Below, in pieces: positions 22,033 to 33,600 of a stretch of 64,000 bases of DNA. Position 1 is the stretch's first letter. The number at the start of each line of letters is the position of its first letter. Location of the stretch: the NCBI GenBank assembly GCA_028274465.1, contig CM051455.1:116349547-116413546 (forward strand), given 5' to 3'. Below the pieces are notes generated by a model. The model was not told the origin of the DNA, searched no databases, and saw only the letters and a list, made by a program, of their open reading frames with translations. A program made the position numbers and the translations under genes. This DNA comes from Plantago ovata. Lineage: Eukaryota > Streptophyta > Magnoliopsida > Lamiales > Plantaginaceae.

Positions 22033-22181
22033 CTTAACTCCTTTGGTTGGTGTTTTTGTTTTGGTTTTTTCAGCCAACATCTCTTTCCCACCCCTTATTT
22101 CTTTCTTGATTGAATTGTGTGAAAGTTTTGCGTAACTAACGGAAACTTACAGTTAGTTGAAGGCTTTGTTGTTGGACAGGT

Positions 22182-23531
22182 ATGGAAGAAGTTTGCTTGA
22201 ACGAAGCTTTCAAAGTCCGGTATGAGGCGATAAGGAAAGAGCCGGCGATTTATCTTGAACCGGAGGCTAGGTTATATGAGGTCACTGATGAAATTCTCTA
22301 TAGCATAGCTATCTTCCGAGATTCGCCTTGTGAGAATGCATTACGATTCGTGGTAGAATACCGGCGTGATGTTGGGTTGTTACCACCACGTGATTTGAAT
22401 GATGATCAGCTCTTGCGTCGGTTGTTTCCATGTGCTCTTACTGGGAAACCCAAGGAATGGTTGAGATCTTTGCCTGGGGGATCACTGAGGAGTTGGCAAG
22501 ACGTGGTAGACGCCTTTCTTGATCGGTTCCTTTCGCCTAGGGAAAATGAAGAGCTCAAGAAGCGGATAATTGAATTCACTCAGCGGAAGGGAGAAAGGTT
22601 TTGCGATGCTCTAGAGAGATTTGAGCTCTACAAGAGCGAATGCCCACATCATCGGTTGAGCGAATATGAACTGATTACTTGTTTTTATCGAGGATTGGAT
22701 GAAGACTTGCAGTTGGTGATAGATGGTGCATGTGACGGTATGGAGAATTGTACCGTATCCCAAATCAAAGAGGTTTTTGGGAGATTGCTCGCTGCGACAC
22801 GTAACCATGCTCTTGTGCCACCGGTTGATTACTCAGAGATGTATCGAGCACCCAAGCCTATTGCCATTAGTTCTTATGATGACAACTTCGATTATAAAGT
22901 GAAGACATGCTCGGGCGAAAATATTCCATATTACGTCTTTGAGGTGGAAGACTCGCAAGCTCAAGGTGAAGAGGAGTGCTTCACCGAAGAGGAAGAAGAG
23001 GTGTTATCCACTCTAATGGAGGTGTGGGGAAATGTGCTCGAAGTAGCGGGTAAATACCAAGAGGATTTTGATACTAGAATGGAGTGTGTGTATGAAGTTC
23101 TAGGAGAATCTGAGGTCATGCTCGAGTTACTAGAAGAGAAAATGAGTGAAGAAAGGGGTTCCGAGTGTCATATGCATGAAGAAAATTCACTGGAAATCCA
23201 GGCTGAGCGCTTGGAGCAGTCAAGCGGAGGGCTTGAAATTCCAGGAGAGAAAGAAGAAGAAAAAAAAAGAAGCTCCAGGAGCCAGGCGAAGCGCTTGGCA
23301 AGCGCTCCGCTTGCGCTCTGTCAAGCGGTCCGCCTGAGACCTGGGAGGAAAATTCTGATTTTTCCAAAAATGAGAGAAATCTTAATCGTCAAGAGGAGTT
23401 CATTGAGGGACTTGAGGCTGATCTGGAAAGCGAAGAAGAACATTGTGAAAGCTCCAGGATTGAGGAAGAACTTGAAGAGGCAAACATACTTTTGCGGAGT
23501 GGCAAGGAATCAAGACCACCATATCCTTTGA
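22182..23531 (+). CDS. Gypsy-C gag
   Basis: 449-codon ORF from the first ATG after the primer site. Residues ~40-230 carry the Ty3/gypsy Retrotrans_gag capsid domain: LLRRLFPCALTGKPKEWLRSLPGGS, then a ...RFLSPRENEELKKRI helix, ECPHHRLSEYELITCFYRGL. This is the Athila style. The following ~120 residues are acidic (EEEEVLSTLMEV). The frame then meets a run of nine A (23260-23268) and a block of GC hairpins (23206-23336) whose translation ([16 protein letters not shown]) is not gag-like. The sequence continuing naturally into pol is in the -1 frame from the A-run onward, so the last ~87 codons of this ORF are probably out of frame. No zinc knuckle is visible. Confidence 0.88.
   Translation: MEEVCLNEAFKVRYEAIRKEPAIYLEPEARLYEVTDEILYSIAIFRDSPCENALRFVVEYRRDVGLLPPRDLNDDQLLRRLFPCALTGKPKEWLRSLPGGSLRSWQDVVDAFLDRFLSPRENEELKKRIIEFTQRKGERFCDALERFELYKSECPHHRLSEYELITCFYRGLDEDLQLVIDGACDGMENCTVSQIKEVFGRLLAATRNHALVPPVDYSEMYRAPKPIAISSYDDNFDYKVKTCSGENIPYYVFEVEDSQAQGEEECFTEEEEEVLSTLMEVWGNVLEVAGKYQEDFDTRMECVYEVLGESEVMLELLEEKMSEERGSECHMHEENSLEIQAERLEQSSGGLEIPGEKEEEKKRSSRSQAKRLASAPLALCQAVRLRPGRKILIFPKMREILIVKRSSLRDLRLIWKAKKNIVKAPGLRKNLKRQTYFCGVARNQDHHIL
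23206..23336 (+). repeat. GC hairpin cluster inside Gypsy-C gag
   Basis: AAGCG-type hairpin units lying within the coding region, directly after the A9 run where the gag and pol frames separate. An outer stem CAGGCG (23283-23288) / CGCCTG (23331-23336) encloses CAAGCG-CTC-CGCTTG (23299-23313). Confidence 0.75.
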
Positions 23532-25903
23532 TGTATCCTTCTAAAACTAAATCTTTGCCTAATAATACATGTGATACAGGTGATGATGAGCAGCTGGAGA
23601 AGGAGGTGGTAGAAGAAGCCGCACCAACCCCTGAACTTGTTACTGAGAAGGATAAGGAAGATGAGGAAGGGGGTGCACAACAAAAGGAGGACGGACTCCA
23701 TAAGTCGCCTAATCCTTATGTGCCCCCTAAACCCCATCTTCGCTTTCCCGGAAGGATAAAGGAAGCTAAGAAGGACATCCGAGACTCACCTATATATGGG
23801 ATCCTATCAAAAGTAGAGGTGAACGTTCCCCTTCTGGAATTGATTCAAAATATTCCCGCTTACACGAAATTTTTCAAAGAAGTGAGGAGTAATAAGAAGA
23901 TTTTCCAGAAAGGGGATGTGGCTGAACTTGAAATGGTTAACTCGGTGCATGAGTTACCTTTGAAGCAAAAGGATCCCGGGAGTTTCATAATTAGTATCAC
24001 CATGGGAAACGGCCGATCCACAAAAGCAATGCTTGATTTGGGGGCTAGCATTAATCTAATGCCATACTCCATCTACAAGGCGTTGGGCTTGGGAAAAATC
24101 CAACCCACTAGCATGGTCGTTCAAATGGCTGATCGAAGTGTGAAACGCCCACTGGGGATAGTCGAGGATATTCTAGTGAAGGTGGATAGAATCATTGTAC
24201 CAACCGACTTTGTGGTGATGGAAACAGCAGACGAGGGTACAAGTTCGAGAAAGGAGCATATTGTGCTTTTGGGCAGACCCTTCATGGCTACCACCAACAC
24301 ATGTTTGGAGCTTCGAGGGAAAAAGATCACCATGGAGGTACTCGGAGACAAAGTTCAGATCGAGCAATACAAACAGGTATGTGAACCTGATTCTGAGGAA
24401 GTTATGATTGAAGAACTTAAATTTGTTGATTGTTATGAATCTGTCTCATGTGATACTTATTTTGCTCATCAAGTTAGCGACCCTTTAGAAGCCGCTCTTA
24501 CTATGAACCTTGAAGAGGGATTTGTCACCGAAGAAGTGTTAGCTATGACAGCCCTCCTAGATAATGCACCCGAAATTCCTCTAGGAGAAGAAGTAGAAGA
24601 GTCTCTAGGAATAGATGAGGAAGAAGGAGTGACCCCTCCACCTAGTGAACCAACCCTTGAGCTTAAACCATTACCAAGCCATTTGAAATATGTCTTCCTA
24701 GGAGAGAATGAGTCTAAACCTGTAATCATATCTTCTAAACTTGGTAAGGAGGAAGAGGCTAAGTTAGTGGAGGTGTTGAAAAGAAACACCGGAGCCATAG
24801 GATGGAGCATAGGTGACATCAAGGGTATAAGCCCGGTGCAATGTACCCACAAAATAGCCTTAGAGGAAGATGCGAAACCTATTAGGCAACCACAACGTAG
24901 GCTAAACCCAGCTATGCAAGAAGTTGTGAAGAAAGAGGTGCTTAAACTCCTAGATGCTAAGATGATTTACCCAGCTCCTGATAGCAAATGGGTTAGCCCC
25001 GTCCATGTAGTCCCTAAGAAGTCGGGTATCACGGTCGAAGCAAATTATAAAGAGGAATTAGTACCCGTTAGGAAAACAACGGGGTGGCGTATGTGCATTG
25101 ATTATAGGAAATTGAATTCTGCCACAAAGAAAGATCATTTTCCTTTACCATTTATTGATGATATGCTTAACCGCCTAGCTGGGCAAGAGTTCTATTGTTT
25201 CTTGGATGGTTTGTCAGGCTTCTACCAGATTCCTATAGCTCCCGAGGACCAAGAGAAGACCACCTTCACATGTCCTTTTGGCACTTTCGCATACCGGAGG
25301 ATGCCCTTCGGATTGTGCAATGCTCCGGCCACTTTCCAACGTTGCATGCTCTCCGTCTTCTCCGACATGGTGAATAAATTTGTTGAGGTATTTATGGATG
25401 ATTTTTCCGTTTACGGTGATTCATTTGATGATTGTCTTGATAAACTTGATCGTGTTTTAAGGAGGTGTATTGAATGTAATCTTACCTTGAGTTGGGAAAA
25501 GAGTCACTATATGGTTAAAGAGGGAATTGTGTTGGGACATGCTATTTCTAAAAGAGGGATAGAGGTAGACAAAGGGAAACTTGAAATCATTGAAAAGTTA
25601 CCTCCACCTACTTGTGTGCGTGAATTGCAATCCTTCCTTGGGCATGTAGGCTTCCATAGGAGATTTATCAAAGATTTCTCTAAGATAGCTAAGTGCTTGA
25701 GTAACTTGCTTGCTAAAGATGTTCCCTTCGAATTCACACAAGAATGTCTTGACGCTTTCCACACACTTAAGGAGAAACTCTTAACAGCCCCTATTGTAGT
25801 CTCTCCGGATTGGAAAATTCCTTTTGAAATTATGTGTGATGCTTCTGACTATGCTATGGGTGCTGTTCTTGGTCAAAAGGTTGATAACTGTTTCAGAGTG
25901 ATT
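23269..25903 (+). CDS. Gypsy-C protease and reverse transcriptase
   Basis: Frame -1 relative to gag, open from the A-run with no start codon of its own. Order: an acidic gag-like tail to ~23730, an LRFPGRIKE...[11 protein letters not shown] helix, then retropepsin ([17 protein letters not shown]; the catalytic triad reads DLG, not DTG/DSG, and VLLGRPF), a linker, and a full [28 protein letters not shown] (motif A Asp), [11 protein letters not shown] and FMDDFSVYG (YxDD variant MDDF; Athila-typical). An RNase H start ([16 protein letters not shown]) follows before the frame breaks near 25903. Enzymatic motifs of RT look complete; the DLG protease is a possible weakness, though other Athila proteases should be compared. 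Confidence 0.92.
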
Positions 25904-26622
25904 ACTATGCTAGTAAGACCTTAGATGCTGCTCAGATTAATTATACTACCACTGAGAAAGAATTCTTAGCGGTTATTTTTGCTCTAAGTAAATTCAGGTC
26001 CTATATTACTGGGTACAAAGTTTTTGTTCACACTGACCATGCAGCTCTCAAGCATTTGATTGCTAAGCGTGAAACCAAGCCACGCTTGATGCGTTGGGTA
26101 CTTCTTCTCCAAGAGTTCAAGGTGGAGATAATTGATAAAAGTGGCAAGGAAAATCTAGTGGCGGACCACTTGTCCCGGTTGCCAAACATTCCACAAGATG
26201 ACACACCCGTCCCAGATGATTTGCGCGATGATCAGTTGATGCGCATAGAGTTGGAACCATGGTACGCCGATATCGTTAACTTCTTAGCCACAAATGTGAT
26301 GCCAACCCATCTCTCTGGACCTGAACGGCGTTCACTTGTGAGGAATTGTCGCCATTACATATGGGATGACCCGTACTTGTTCCGCAAGGGAGGAGATGAA
26401 GTCTTGCGGAGGTGTGTACCCGAGAAAGAGCAATTGTCGATACTGAGATTCTACCATGAGTTAGAATGTGGAGGGCATTATAGTGGCCAAAAAACCGCTC
26501 GCAAGGTGCTTCAATCTGGGTTCTTTTGGCCCAGCTTGTATGAAGATGCGCGCTCATTTGTGGCGCAATGTGATTCATGCCAACGGAGTGGCAACATTGG
26601 CAAGCAACAAGAGATGCCTTAG
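25904..26622 (+). pseudogene. Gypsy-C RNase H and integrase zinc finger
   Basis: Pol continues in a third frame after a one-base loss near 25903 (the neighbouring ORF closes at 25922-25924). Contents: the rest of RNase H ([23 protein letters not shown]), the ADHLSRLP connection, and the integrase H2C2 zinc finger (His-Glu...GGHYSG...CDSCQR, 26457-26586). It ends in a TAG at 26620-26622, which lies in frame with the integrase core that follows, so a single substitution explains it. Confidence 0.88.
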
Positions 26623-27555
26623 CAAGGTAACTTAGTTGTTGAGCCTTTTGATGTTTGGGGTATAGACTTTATGGGACCATTCCCTAAGAGTAATGGGTAC
26701 GAATATATCTTGGTTGCGGTCGACTATGTCACCAAATGGGTAGAGGCTGTTCCCACCCGGACTAATGATGCCAAGGTTGTACTCTCTTTTCTTCGTGATG
26801 TGATCTTCAATAGGTTTGGGACCCCGAGGTCCATTATCAGCGATGGGGGAACTCACTTTGTGAACAAGGTCATCGCTAATCTCATGAAGAAGTACGGGGT
26901 GACACATTTCGTTGCTACTCCATATCATCCTCAAACATCTGGCCAAGTGGAAGTGAGCAATCGGCAAATCAAGAAAATCTTGGAGCGGGTGGTCAAACCC
27001 TCGAGGAAGGATTGGTCCACCAAGTTGTCGGATGCACTATGGGCATATAGGACCTCGTTCAAAACGGTGATTGGTACCACTCCCTACCGGCTTGTGTACG
27101 GGAAAGCTTGCCATCTACCCGTGGAGTTGGAGCATAGAGCACTTTGGGCCATCAAGCAATTGAACCTTGATATGGAGAAAGCCGGTGAAGAAAGACTTTT
27201 GCAACTCACCGAGCTAGATGAGCTAAGATTGAAAGCCTTCGAGAGTGGTAAGATATACAAGGAACGGGCAAAGAGGTATCATGATAGAGGCATCATCCGC
27301 AAGGATTTAGTCCCAGGTCAAAAGGCACTCCTCTTCAACTCTCGGTTGCGACTTTTTCCTGGAAAACTCCGTTCTAGATGGGACGGACCATTTGAAATTG
27401 TCCGAGTAGCACCCCATGGTGCTGTGGAACTCTTGGACAACAAAACCGGAGCTACCTTCAAGGTCAATGGCCAGAGAGTTAAGCCGTACCTAGAGCCTCT
27501 CGAGTCGACTCATGAAGTGGAGGTTGATTTGGTCGAGGTACCCTTTGTATCTTAG
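26623..27555 (+). CDS. Gypsy-C integrase catalytic core and C-terminus
   Basis: Open from the TAG at 26620 to the stop at 27553-27555. D,D,E residues are visible in [18 protein letters not shown] and [29 protein letters not shown] and the C-terminal [15 protein letters not shown]...[10 protein letters not shown] element are standard for Athila integrases. It would catalyse cDNA insertion. I see no chromodomain. The first Met (26671) is not a real start; the protein belongs to the gag-pol polyprotein. Confidence 0.92.
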   Translation, partial: QGNLVVEPFDVWGIDFMGPFPKSNGYEYILVAVDYVTKWVEAVPTRTNDAKVVLSFLRDVIFNRFGTPRSIISDGGTHFVNKVIANLMKKYGVTHFVATPYHPQTSGQVEVSNRQIKKILERVVKPSRKDWSTKLSDALWAYRTSFKTVIGTTPYRLVYGKACHLPVELEHRALWAIKQLNLDMEKAGEERLLQLTELDELRLKAFESGKIYKERAKRYHDRGIIRKDLVPGQKALLFNSRLRLFPGKLRSRWDGPFEIVRVAPHGAVELLDNKTGATFKVNGQRVKPYLEPLESTHEVEVDLVEVPFVS

Positions 27556-27699
27556 TTCATTTCATTAGCTTCTTGCATTCTCTTTATTTGCTTTTTAGTT
27601 GTGGCCTGTGTGCCTTTTGTCGTGATTAGTTTAGTCTAGTTTTTGTCTTGATGCCTTAGGTGATTAAGATAGAAAAAACATCGAAAATCTGGAAACAGG

Positions 27700-27853
27700 G
27701 CCAAGCGAAGCGCTTGGAAGGGCCAAGCGGTCCGCTTGAAATTTCAGGAAGTTTTGCAACTTCCTGGAAATTCAAGCGGAGTGCCTGGAGCCTCCCAAGC
27801 GCTCCGCTTGACCAAGCGAACCGCTTGGCTTCCGCCAAGCGGTCCGCCTAGAT
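27700..27853 (+). repeat. GC hairpin cluster after Gypsy-C integrase
   Basis: Seven or so AAGCG-type units (for example CCAAGCGGTCCGCTTG, CAAGCGCTCCGCTTG), about 150 bases after the pol stop. Confidence 0.82.
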
Positions 27854-28538
27854 CCTGTACCCAGATTTTCTTCGTTTTTTCCATTCTTCTCACCTTTGCG
27901 CACCCGTTTTCACTTGTTTCTTGAGTCCTTTCAGGTACTACTCATATATAGGAGATTGGACACGAACCTTTATCTCAGGGAAGTGTACTTTCAATCCAAT
28001 TTTTCCTTTTCATTCAACTTTTCTTTGCTCGAGGACGAGCAAAAGTTTAGGTTTGGGGAGGGGGTATTGGATTTTCAGTACTATATGCTTGTGTGGTTCG
28101 TACATGCATGATTTTACTCAAGTTCATGTGATTTGTCGTGTTTTTTCAAATTTTTGCATGCATATCATCCATAGATTAGTTGTTGCACGTTGTTGTGTGT
28201 GGAGTTTATTGCCAAGTCTTTTGAACTTTTTTATTGAGTAGACTAAGTGCTTATGGCCATTGATCATATGTTGCATCACTTTGCAAGTAGTTTGAGGATT
28301 GTCTCGCTTGGTTTGTCACATTCGCATGTGCACTAGTTAAGCTTAGTAGTCTCGACATCACCTTGAGTGGTGTTTCTTCTGCTGCGGTTCACGATGGCCT
28401 TATAAAATGATGCATGTTAGAGTCTATGGTTGTAACCCGTGTAATTATGTACGTAAGAGGCGACAAGTTCTTCACCTCGATTAGAGATTGCCAAATGCCT
28501 AGGAAGGAGGTAGTGTGAGGTGTGCGATTCCTTGTATT

Positions 28539-28757
28539 AAACCTATTCTATCGAATAGGTTTGGGGAGGGGGTTGCTTCTTTGATCTTGTCTTTCGTCTT
28601 TGAGTCGTTGTAAAGTTTCCTTTTTCTTTTTCTTTTTGTTTTGTGTCCCAACCTATTCTTTCGAATAGGTTTGGGGAGGTGTCTTTGTAAAGAGTCTTTC
28701 CTTTTTCCTTTTCGTCTTTGTGCTCAAACCTATTCTCTCGAATAGGTTTGGGGAGGT
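28539..28757 (+). repeat. Three hairpin-plus-polypurine modules
   Basis: Each module has arms AACCTATTC and GAATAGGTT around a 4-base loop (TATC, TTTC, TCTC), followed at once by TTTGGGGAGG. Positions about 28539-28572, 28650-28679 and 28726-28757. The same module occurs twice in family B (42178-42320) and twice in family A (51966-52109). Confidence 0.85.
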
Positions 28758-28795
28758 GTTTTTGACACATAGTACTACTGCTTGCCCCTATATAA

Positions 28796-28910
28796 AAGAG
28801 AAAAAAAAAGGGAGAAAAAGAAAAGAAGAAAAAAAGAGGAAAGAAAAAGAGAAAATAAATAATAAAAAAAAAAAGAGAAGAAAGAAAATAAAGAATAAGA
28901 CCCAAAAGCA
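28796..28910 (+). repeat. Purine-rich low-complexity tract
   Basis: Nearly pure A/G sequence after a CTATATAAAAG word. Counterparts on the minus strand of family B (41985-42125) and family A (51770-51915) sit at the same relative place. ORFs through it are Lys/Glu or Phe/Leu low complexity and are not genes. Confidence 0.7.
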
Positions 28911-29494
28911 AAAGAAGGGTCGTTGCAAGCCAAAAGCAGTCTAGTAAAGTGTCAAGTGTCATGTAAATATTTGTTATTGAAGTTATCGAGTTGTAAATTC
29001 TATCTTTCGTTTCGTGTCGCCTTTGTCCAAGGCCTGTTCTTGACCACCCTCGTCTTGCTATTCAAGAAGTGGTTGAAAGAGGCTCATTCTTGAGAGTCTG
29101 GGTAGAATAGGGGAGTGTTATCTTTCTAAGGGAACCCTCCTTCGTTTGATGAGAGCCAGTATTGGTTCGCCCTCTCTTGAGGAAAAGTCTCGCTTGGTGA
29201 ACAGTAGTAAGCCCTCGGTTTCATAGGCACGGGGCAATTGTAGTATGATAACATGCATCATTGTGTCGTCACTGACCAGGTCCAGGTAGAAGATGTTACG
29301 TGAGACTCCTTTGTTTAACCAAGTGCACTTGAGAATGTGTATATTCGCAATCGAGGCATACTTCAACCTATTTGCATGTCATGCTCATTTGGTTTTGTTC
29401 ATAAGCATTTGGTAGATTCAATAGATTAGTTCACTTTACTTGGCATGAGACTCCTTTTGTGTTGCATTTAGGATAGTTTGTTGCTTGAGGACAA

Positions 29495-29517
29495 GCAAAG
29501 GTTTGGTTTGGTGAGTT
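29495..29517 (+). promoter_or_regulatory. Gypsy-C polypurine tract
   Basis: AAAGGTTTGGTTTGGTGAG just before the 3' LTR start TGATGAACG; matches the expected plus-strand primer position. It is less purine-pure than the upstream TTTGGGGAGGGGG copies. Confidence 0.65.
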
Positions 29518-30921
29518 TGATGAACGTATTTTTGACGCGTTCATCTTGTCTTTTTTACCTTCTTTTGCTATCTTCTAGCCTTGTTTTCTGGTTAGTTTTG
29601 TAGAATAGTGTCACGTTTTGTGTTTTCTGCATTTTCAGGCACTTAGGTACGAAACGGCGTTTTTGGAGCTAAAAACGAGCCTTTTTGATGGAAAAGATGG
29701 CCCCGTTGAAGTTCCCCAATCTCCGTGGCTTGTTCATAAGTGTTTGAGCATCAATAAGCATCGAGAAGGATGAGTCCAAGGCACCCGAGGGCCATGCGAG
29801 GGCAAAAAGATTGAGTTTGAAGACAAAAATCTGCCCAGGAGCCAAGCTAAGCGCCTGGAATAGTGAAGCGCTCCGCTTCATTTTCCAGGAGCTTTAGCAC
29901 AGAAGCCAAGCGAAGCGCTTGGTGGCACACCAAGCGCTTCGCTTGCCAAGCGCTCCGCTTGGCTTCTCTAAGCGGTCCGCTTGGGAGCGGTTACGTTTTC
30001 GGATTTTCCTTCTTAGATCTGATCTTGGGTCATTTTTTAAAGATTTTTTGAACTGTAACTTCGTTTTGGAGAGCTCCTAAGCCCCAAAACTCAGAGAAAA
30101 CTCAGATCACTTTGTATTTTAGCTTGGGATTCAAGGTTTTGATTGGGATTCATCCTTTGTAATCATCTACGGAGAGGTTTTCTTTGATTTCCACCGATTA
30201 GTGACAGCTTTGGTGGTAACTTGTATCACTCTCTTGTCTTGTAGTTTGATATGATGTATTCTGATTATTATTTATATGAATTGATGTCTATGTTGATGAA
30301 TATGAGTAGCTAAATCTTTTGTGTTGGTGGTAGAATGTAGAATATGCATGCTATGGGTTATGTTTATGCTTACATGAGATTGTGATTCAATCTTGCTGCA
30401 AATTCCTTCATATGATTCTTAGTTGCCTATAAAATATATTCGAATTGAGTATAGTGACAAACTCTTGGTCAATGAAAGCTATAGGATTGTATGTTAGAGA
30501 TTTGCAGCATGCTAGATAAATGGTGTTAGTGACAAGCACCTCTAAAGTATTGATAGTGGTCTTTTATGATGTGTGTCTTAAAGTTACCTAGACGAGTTGC
30601 TTAGCAGACATGATCGAAGGTTTTACGCACTGAACTTGTGAGCATATTCGTAACCCATGCATGTGTATTGGATTTCTACCACCAACCGTTTTCCAAACTT
30701 GATTTACATCAATCTGATTTCTCGTTGCTTTGTTCAAAGGAAACGATTCTATAAACATTTGAACTCGTTGACTGAATTACTAGCAAAAACCTCAAGCAAA
30801 GCCACGTTAGGTCCCGAGAGAACGACACTCGGGGACAACTTGCCATTGCACTCTAGTTTGTGTAGTGATAAGTGTTCTTAGACTTTTAAACAAATTTAAT
30901 TGGTGAAAAACGACATCATCA
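29518..30921 (+). repeat. Gypsy-C 3' LTR
   Basis: 1,404 bp, starts TGATGAACGTA and ends CATCATCA. Differences from the 5' copy are few: a handful of substitutions, small indels, and a change within the hairpin cluster (29842-29990). Confidence 0.95.
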
Positions 30922-30926
30922 TGAAA

Positions 30927-31579
30927 TAAGGAGCCGTTTGAATTTCAAATTCTAAGGCTTTTATTCCTTAAAATGTCACTATCTTGCTTTTGTACTTTCA
31001 GCAGCGTCCTTGTTTTTCTTCTAGTCTTCATGTCCTTCGCGTGCATGCTTTGAATTTAATGCTTATTTGAATAAAATTCAAAAAGTAACATTGGAGCGCA
31101 AATGCAAGTACTTTCAGCAAGAGGTCAAATATGTTCCATCAGCAAGTGGTCAGTCTCAGTTTCATCAAGCACAACCTACTCTGTCGTATAGATTTTCACT
31201 TATGCAAGTTGTTGCTGAAGTTTCCACTTTCTGAGCAACATGTGCCTTTGTAGATACCAGTCTTCAGAAATCTTCTAGTCTTCAGTCTTCGAAATCTTCA
31301 AGATTCTGAGCGGTTCTAAATGCTTCAATAGTTTGTTCGTAAAAACAAAGTACATCATCAGCAAATGCTTCAATACGTTGTATTTCTTTTCAGAAAATAA
31401 GATACATCATAAGCGGTAAAACCAACCTATCTAGCACCTATTCTAAGTCTTCAGCAAACGTTCCTCTTTTACAATGTCCTTAAAATTCTAAATTCCTATG
31501 GACCTTAAGAGTACTAGTTACTGGACTTTCCTTAATTTAGCATGGTTAATTGCTCATCAAAATTACAAGTTTCCTAACA
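30927..31579 (-). repeat. Copia-B 5' LTR remnant
   Basis: Homologous to 6520-7122 and to 49047-49628. Minus-strand LTR start TGTTAGGAAACTTG at 31579. It is the outer end of Copia-B; the inner part of this LTR is lost in the gap left of Gypsy-C. Immediately right of 31579 lies the Tat-D antisense ORF, so Copia-B inserted into Tat-D. Confidence 0.88.
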
Positions 31580-33007
31580 CGCTGTCAATGTGGTGCCTCC
31601 GACAAATATTCCGATCGAGGACATGGATGACACGGAGCGACCCGACTTGGCTCTGTCTTTATACGAGGAAGGTGATCACTCCGTTCAGTGCGGAAAGGGT
31701 ATCGTGCCAATTGATAGAGATGATGAGAGCGATGATGATGATGACGCTACATCTCCTCGGACTACTCCTCCGCCAAAGAGGGTTAGGTTCCCTCCTCAAA
31801 CTGTTCGTCGAACTATAGTAACTGATGACGAGGAGGAACCTCATCTGGCCTTAATGGACGTGCACGGGAATGAAGCTGGTCCGAGCACTGCAACACCCTT
31901 GTCTCCTTCTGTCTCGGAGATGAACAGGCAGGCTCAGAGAGACGTGCTTATCGGGCAGAGGTACGCTCCTGAGGAGGAGACCAGCTATCACTCAGTGGAT
32001 CCTCGCACAATTGAATTCTTGTTTCTGAGTAACACCCGACCACCAAACCCTCAGGAAAAACAAGAGTATCAGCTACATCTCGCGCAGCGAGCAGCTGACA
32101 AAGCAAAGGCTAGTAACGAGCAGCCTAAGATTTTGAAGAAGCGCTCTTGCTCCCGTAAGAGTGAGAAAGCTAAGGCCGTCGAGGAGCCTAAATCCAGCAA
32201 GGCTTCTCAAAATAAGTTCACGAAGAGTGCTCGCAAAACGTGGACCTCCCCGATCCTGAGGGTGAGAAGAACGAGGATGGCATCATCCCGACAACTGCCT
32301 CTACTGTGAAGGTGGATGAGATCGCTACTCTCCGATGGAAGTACACCCTTCCCGAGAGTAAGTTCGACATCCTCGTTCCGAAGGAGGACCAAACCTTTTA
32401 CAACGCGCCTCCGGGATACATGGTTGTTCACTGCTTGAGCTTAGATCGAGGATGGATCTTGCCCTTTTGCGAGGCTTTCCGCGATATTTTCAACACCTTG
32501 GGGATCGCTCTTGGCAACTAGTGCCAAGTGCTTTTGGGACCTTGGTTTGTTTCGGGGTTTTCTGTAAGAAGAACGAGATCGAGCTGAACTTCCACAACTT
32601 CAATCAGCTTTTCAGGGTCTCGATGAGCTCGGGCAATAAATACTTCTATTATTTCAACGCGCGACCAGGCCTGGGCTTCATCATGGACGCTCCATCCTCC
32701 TCGGGCTACAAATGGTTCCATCGGCATTTCTATATCAAGAAGAAAAAGTTACCTAACATGAGCGAGGAGGATGCGGAGTGGGGAGTGCCCAAGCTGATGT
32801 ATCGAGGAAAAATAGCCGAGAAGCATCCTCTGCCAGCGGAGCTAGACCCCTGGGTCTTGGAGCTCGAGGAGAAGAACCGAGGACCCAATCCTGAGAAGTT
32901 CTTCTACTGGGGTCTCGTTCTCCAGGCTCTTCCTTATTTAGCTGGGCTTTCGCCTTATGCTTACACGAGGTACACGGGGAACAGGTTCTCGAATGATGTG
33001 CTCTTCG

Positions 33008-33157
33008 GTACGCCTAGAATAATTTCATACTTGTCTTTTTCTTCATATTGCTTGCTTTTTTCTTCTTTTTGCTTGCTTGAAATGTGCTCGCTTTTACTTT
33101 CCTTCTCGCTTTTTCTATGCTTCTCGCTTTTACTAACTTGTGTTGTTTTCTCCACAG
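33008..33157 (+). other. Predicted intron 1 of the antisense ORF
   Basis: GTACG at the donor, TACTAAC branch-point word at 33131-33137, CTCCACAG acceptor 20 bases later. The 150-base segment is T-rich and translates into an implausible hydrophobic insert; removal leaves the flanking domain contiguous in frame (phase 1). Confidence 0.8.
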
Positions 33158-33600
33158 CTTATTGGTTCAACTGGATCATGTCGAAGACTCTTGCAGCTAA
33201 GGAAGAGCTGAGAAGGAAACAACGACTGGCCAATAAGGAGACGAAGATCCTCGGATCTCTGAACCTTTCTCCTCCGAGGAGTGTCTCGCATCATCGAGAT
33301 GCCATGGTACAAGAGGGTCTCAAAACGTGCGAGAACCCCGTAGATGCGTTGAAAAAGGCCGAGGAGGAAGCAGCGGCGAAACAAGCGAAGCAGGCTGAGG
33401 AGGCTGCTGCAGTAGAGCGCGAGAAGAGGCCTGAGAGGCCTACTGCTAAAATGGGGACGAGGAAGCTTACGCTCGGGGGCAATAATGAGCCTCCTTGCAA
33501 GAAGGGGAAGATGGCCGCTGCAGGTCAAGATGAGGTGAAGAGGCTCATTCAAATGAGCAACCTGGATCGCGCGCACGAGTTGAGCATGTGCTCGCTTCAG

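Larger units (their letters stand above)
27556..29517 (+). other. Gypsy-C 3' non-coding region
   Basis: About 2 kb without a credible ORF. Contents in order: hairpin cluster (27700-27853), a GAGGACGAGCAAAAG + G-rich tract (about 28030-28064), three hairpin/polypurine modules (28539-28757), a purine-rich tract (28796-28910), and a block around 29130-29370 conserved with families A and B (opposite orientation at 41640-41780 and 51410-51600). No env-like gene is recognised. Confidence 0.75.
20616..30921 (+). mobile_element. Gypsy-C, nearly complete Athila-like element
   Basis: A 10.3 kb Ty3/gypsy element on the plus strand. Order: LTR (20616-22011), tRNA-Asp-type primer site, gag, protease, RT, RNase H, integrase, ~2 kb 3' non-coding region, LTR (29518-30921). 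The domain order PR-RT-RH-INT and sequence style ([21 protein letters not shown]) fit the Athila lineage. The two LTRs are nearly identical by eye, so insertion is recent. Three lesions are visible: a frame change at an A9 run between gag and pol, a one-base loss near 25903, and a TAG at 26620-26622. It sits within the 5' LTR of Copia-B. The left target duplication is lost in the gap; the right one would be TGAAA (30922-30926). Confidence 0.93.

Noticed and set aside
23269-23531. Genuine gag C-terminus in the 0 frame of Gypsy-C
   Set aside because: The -1 frame continues directly into pol with gag-like acidic sequence; the 0-frame tail has no similarity to gag.
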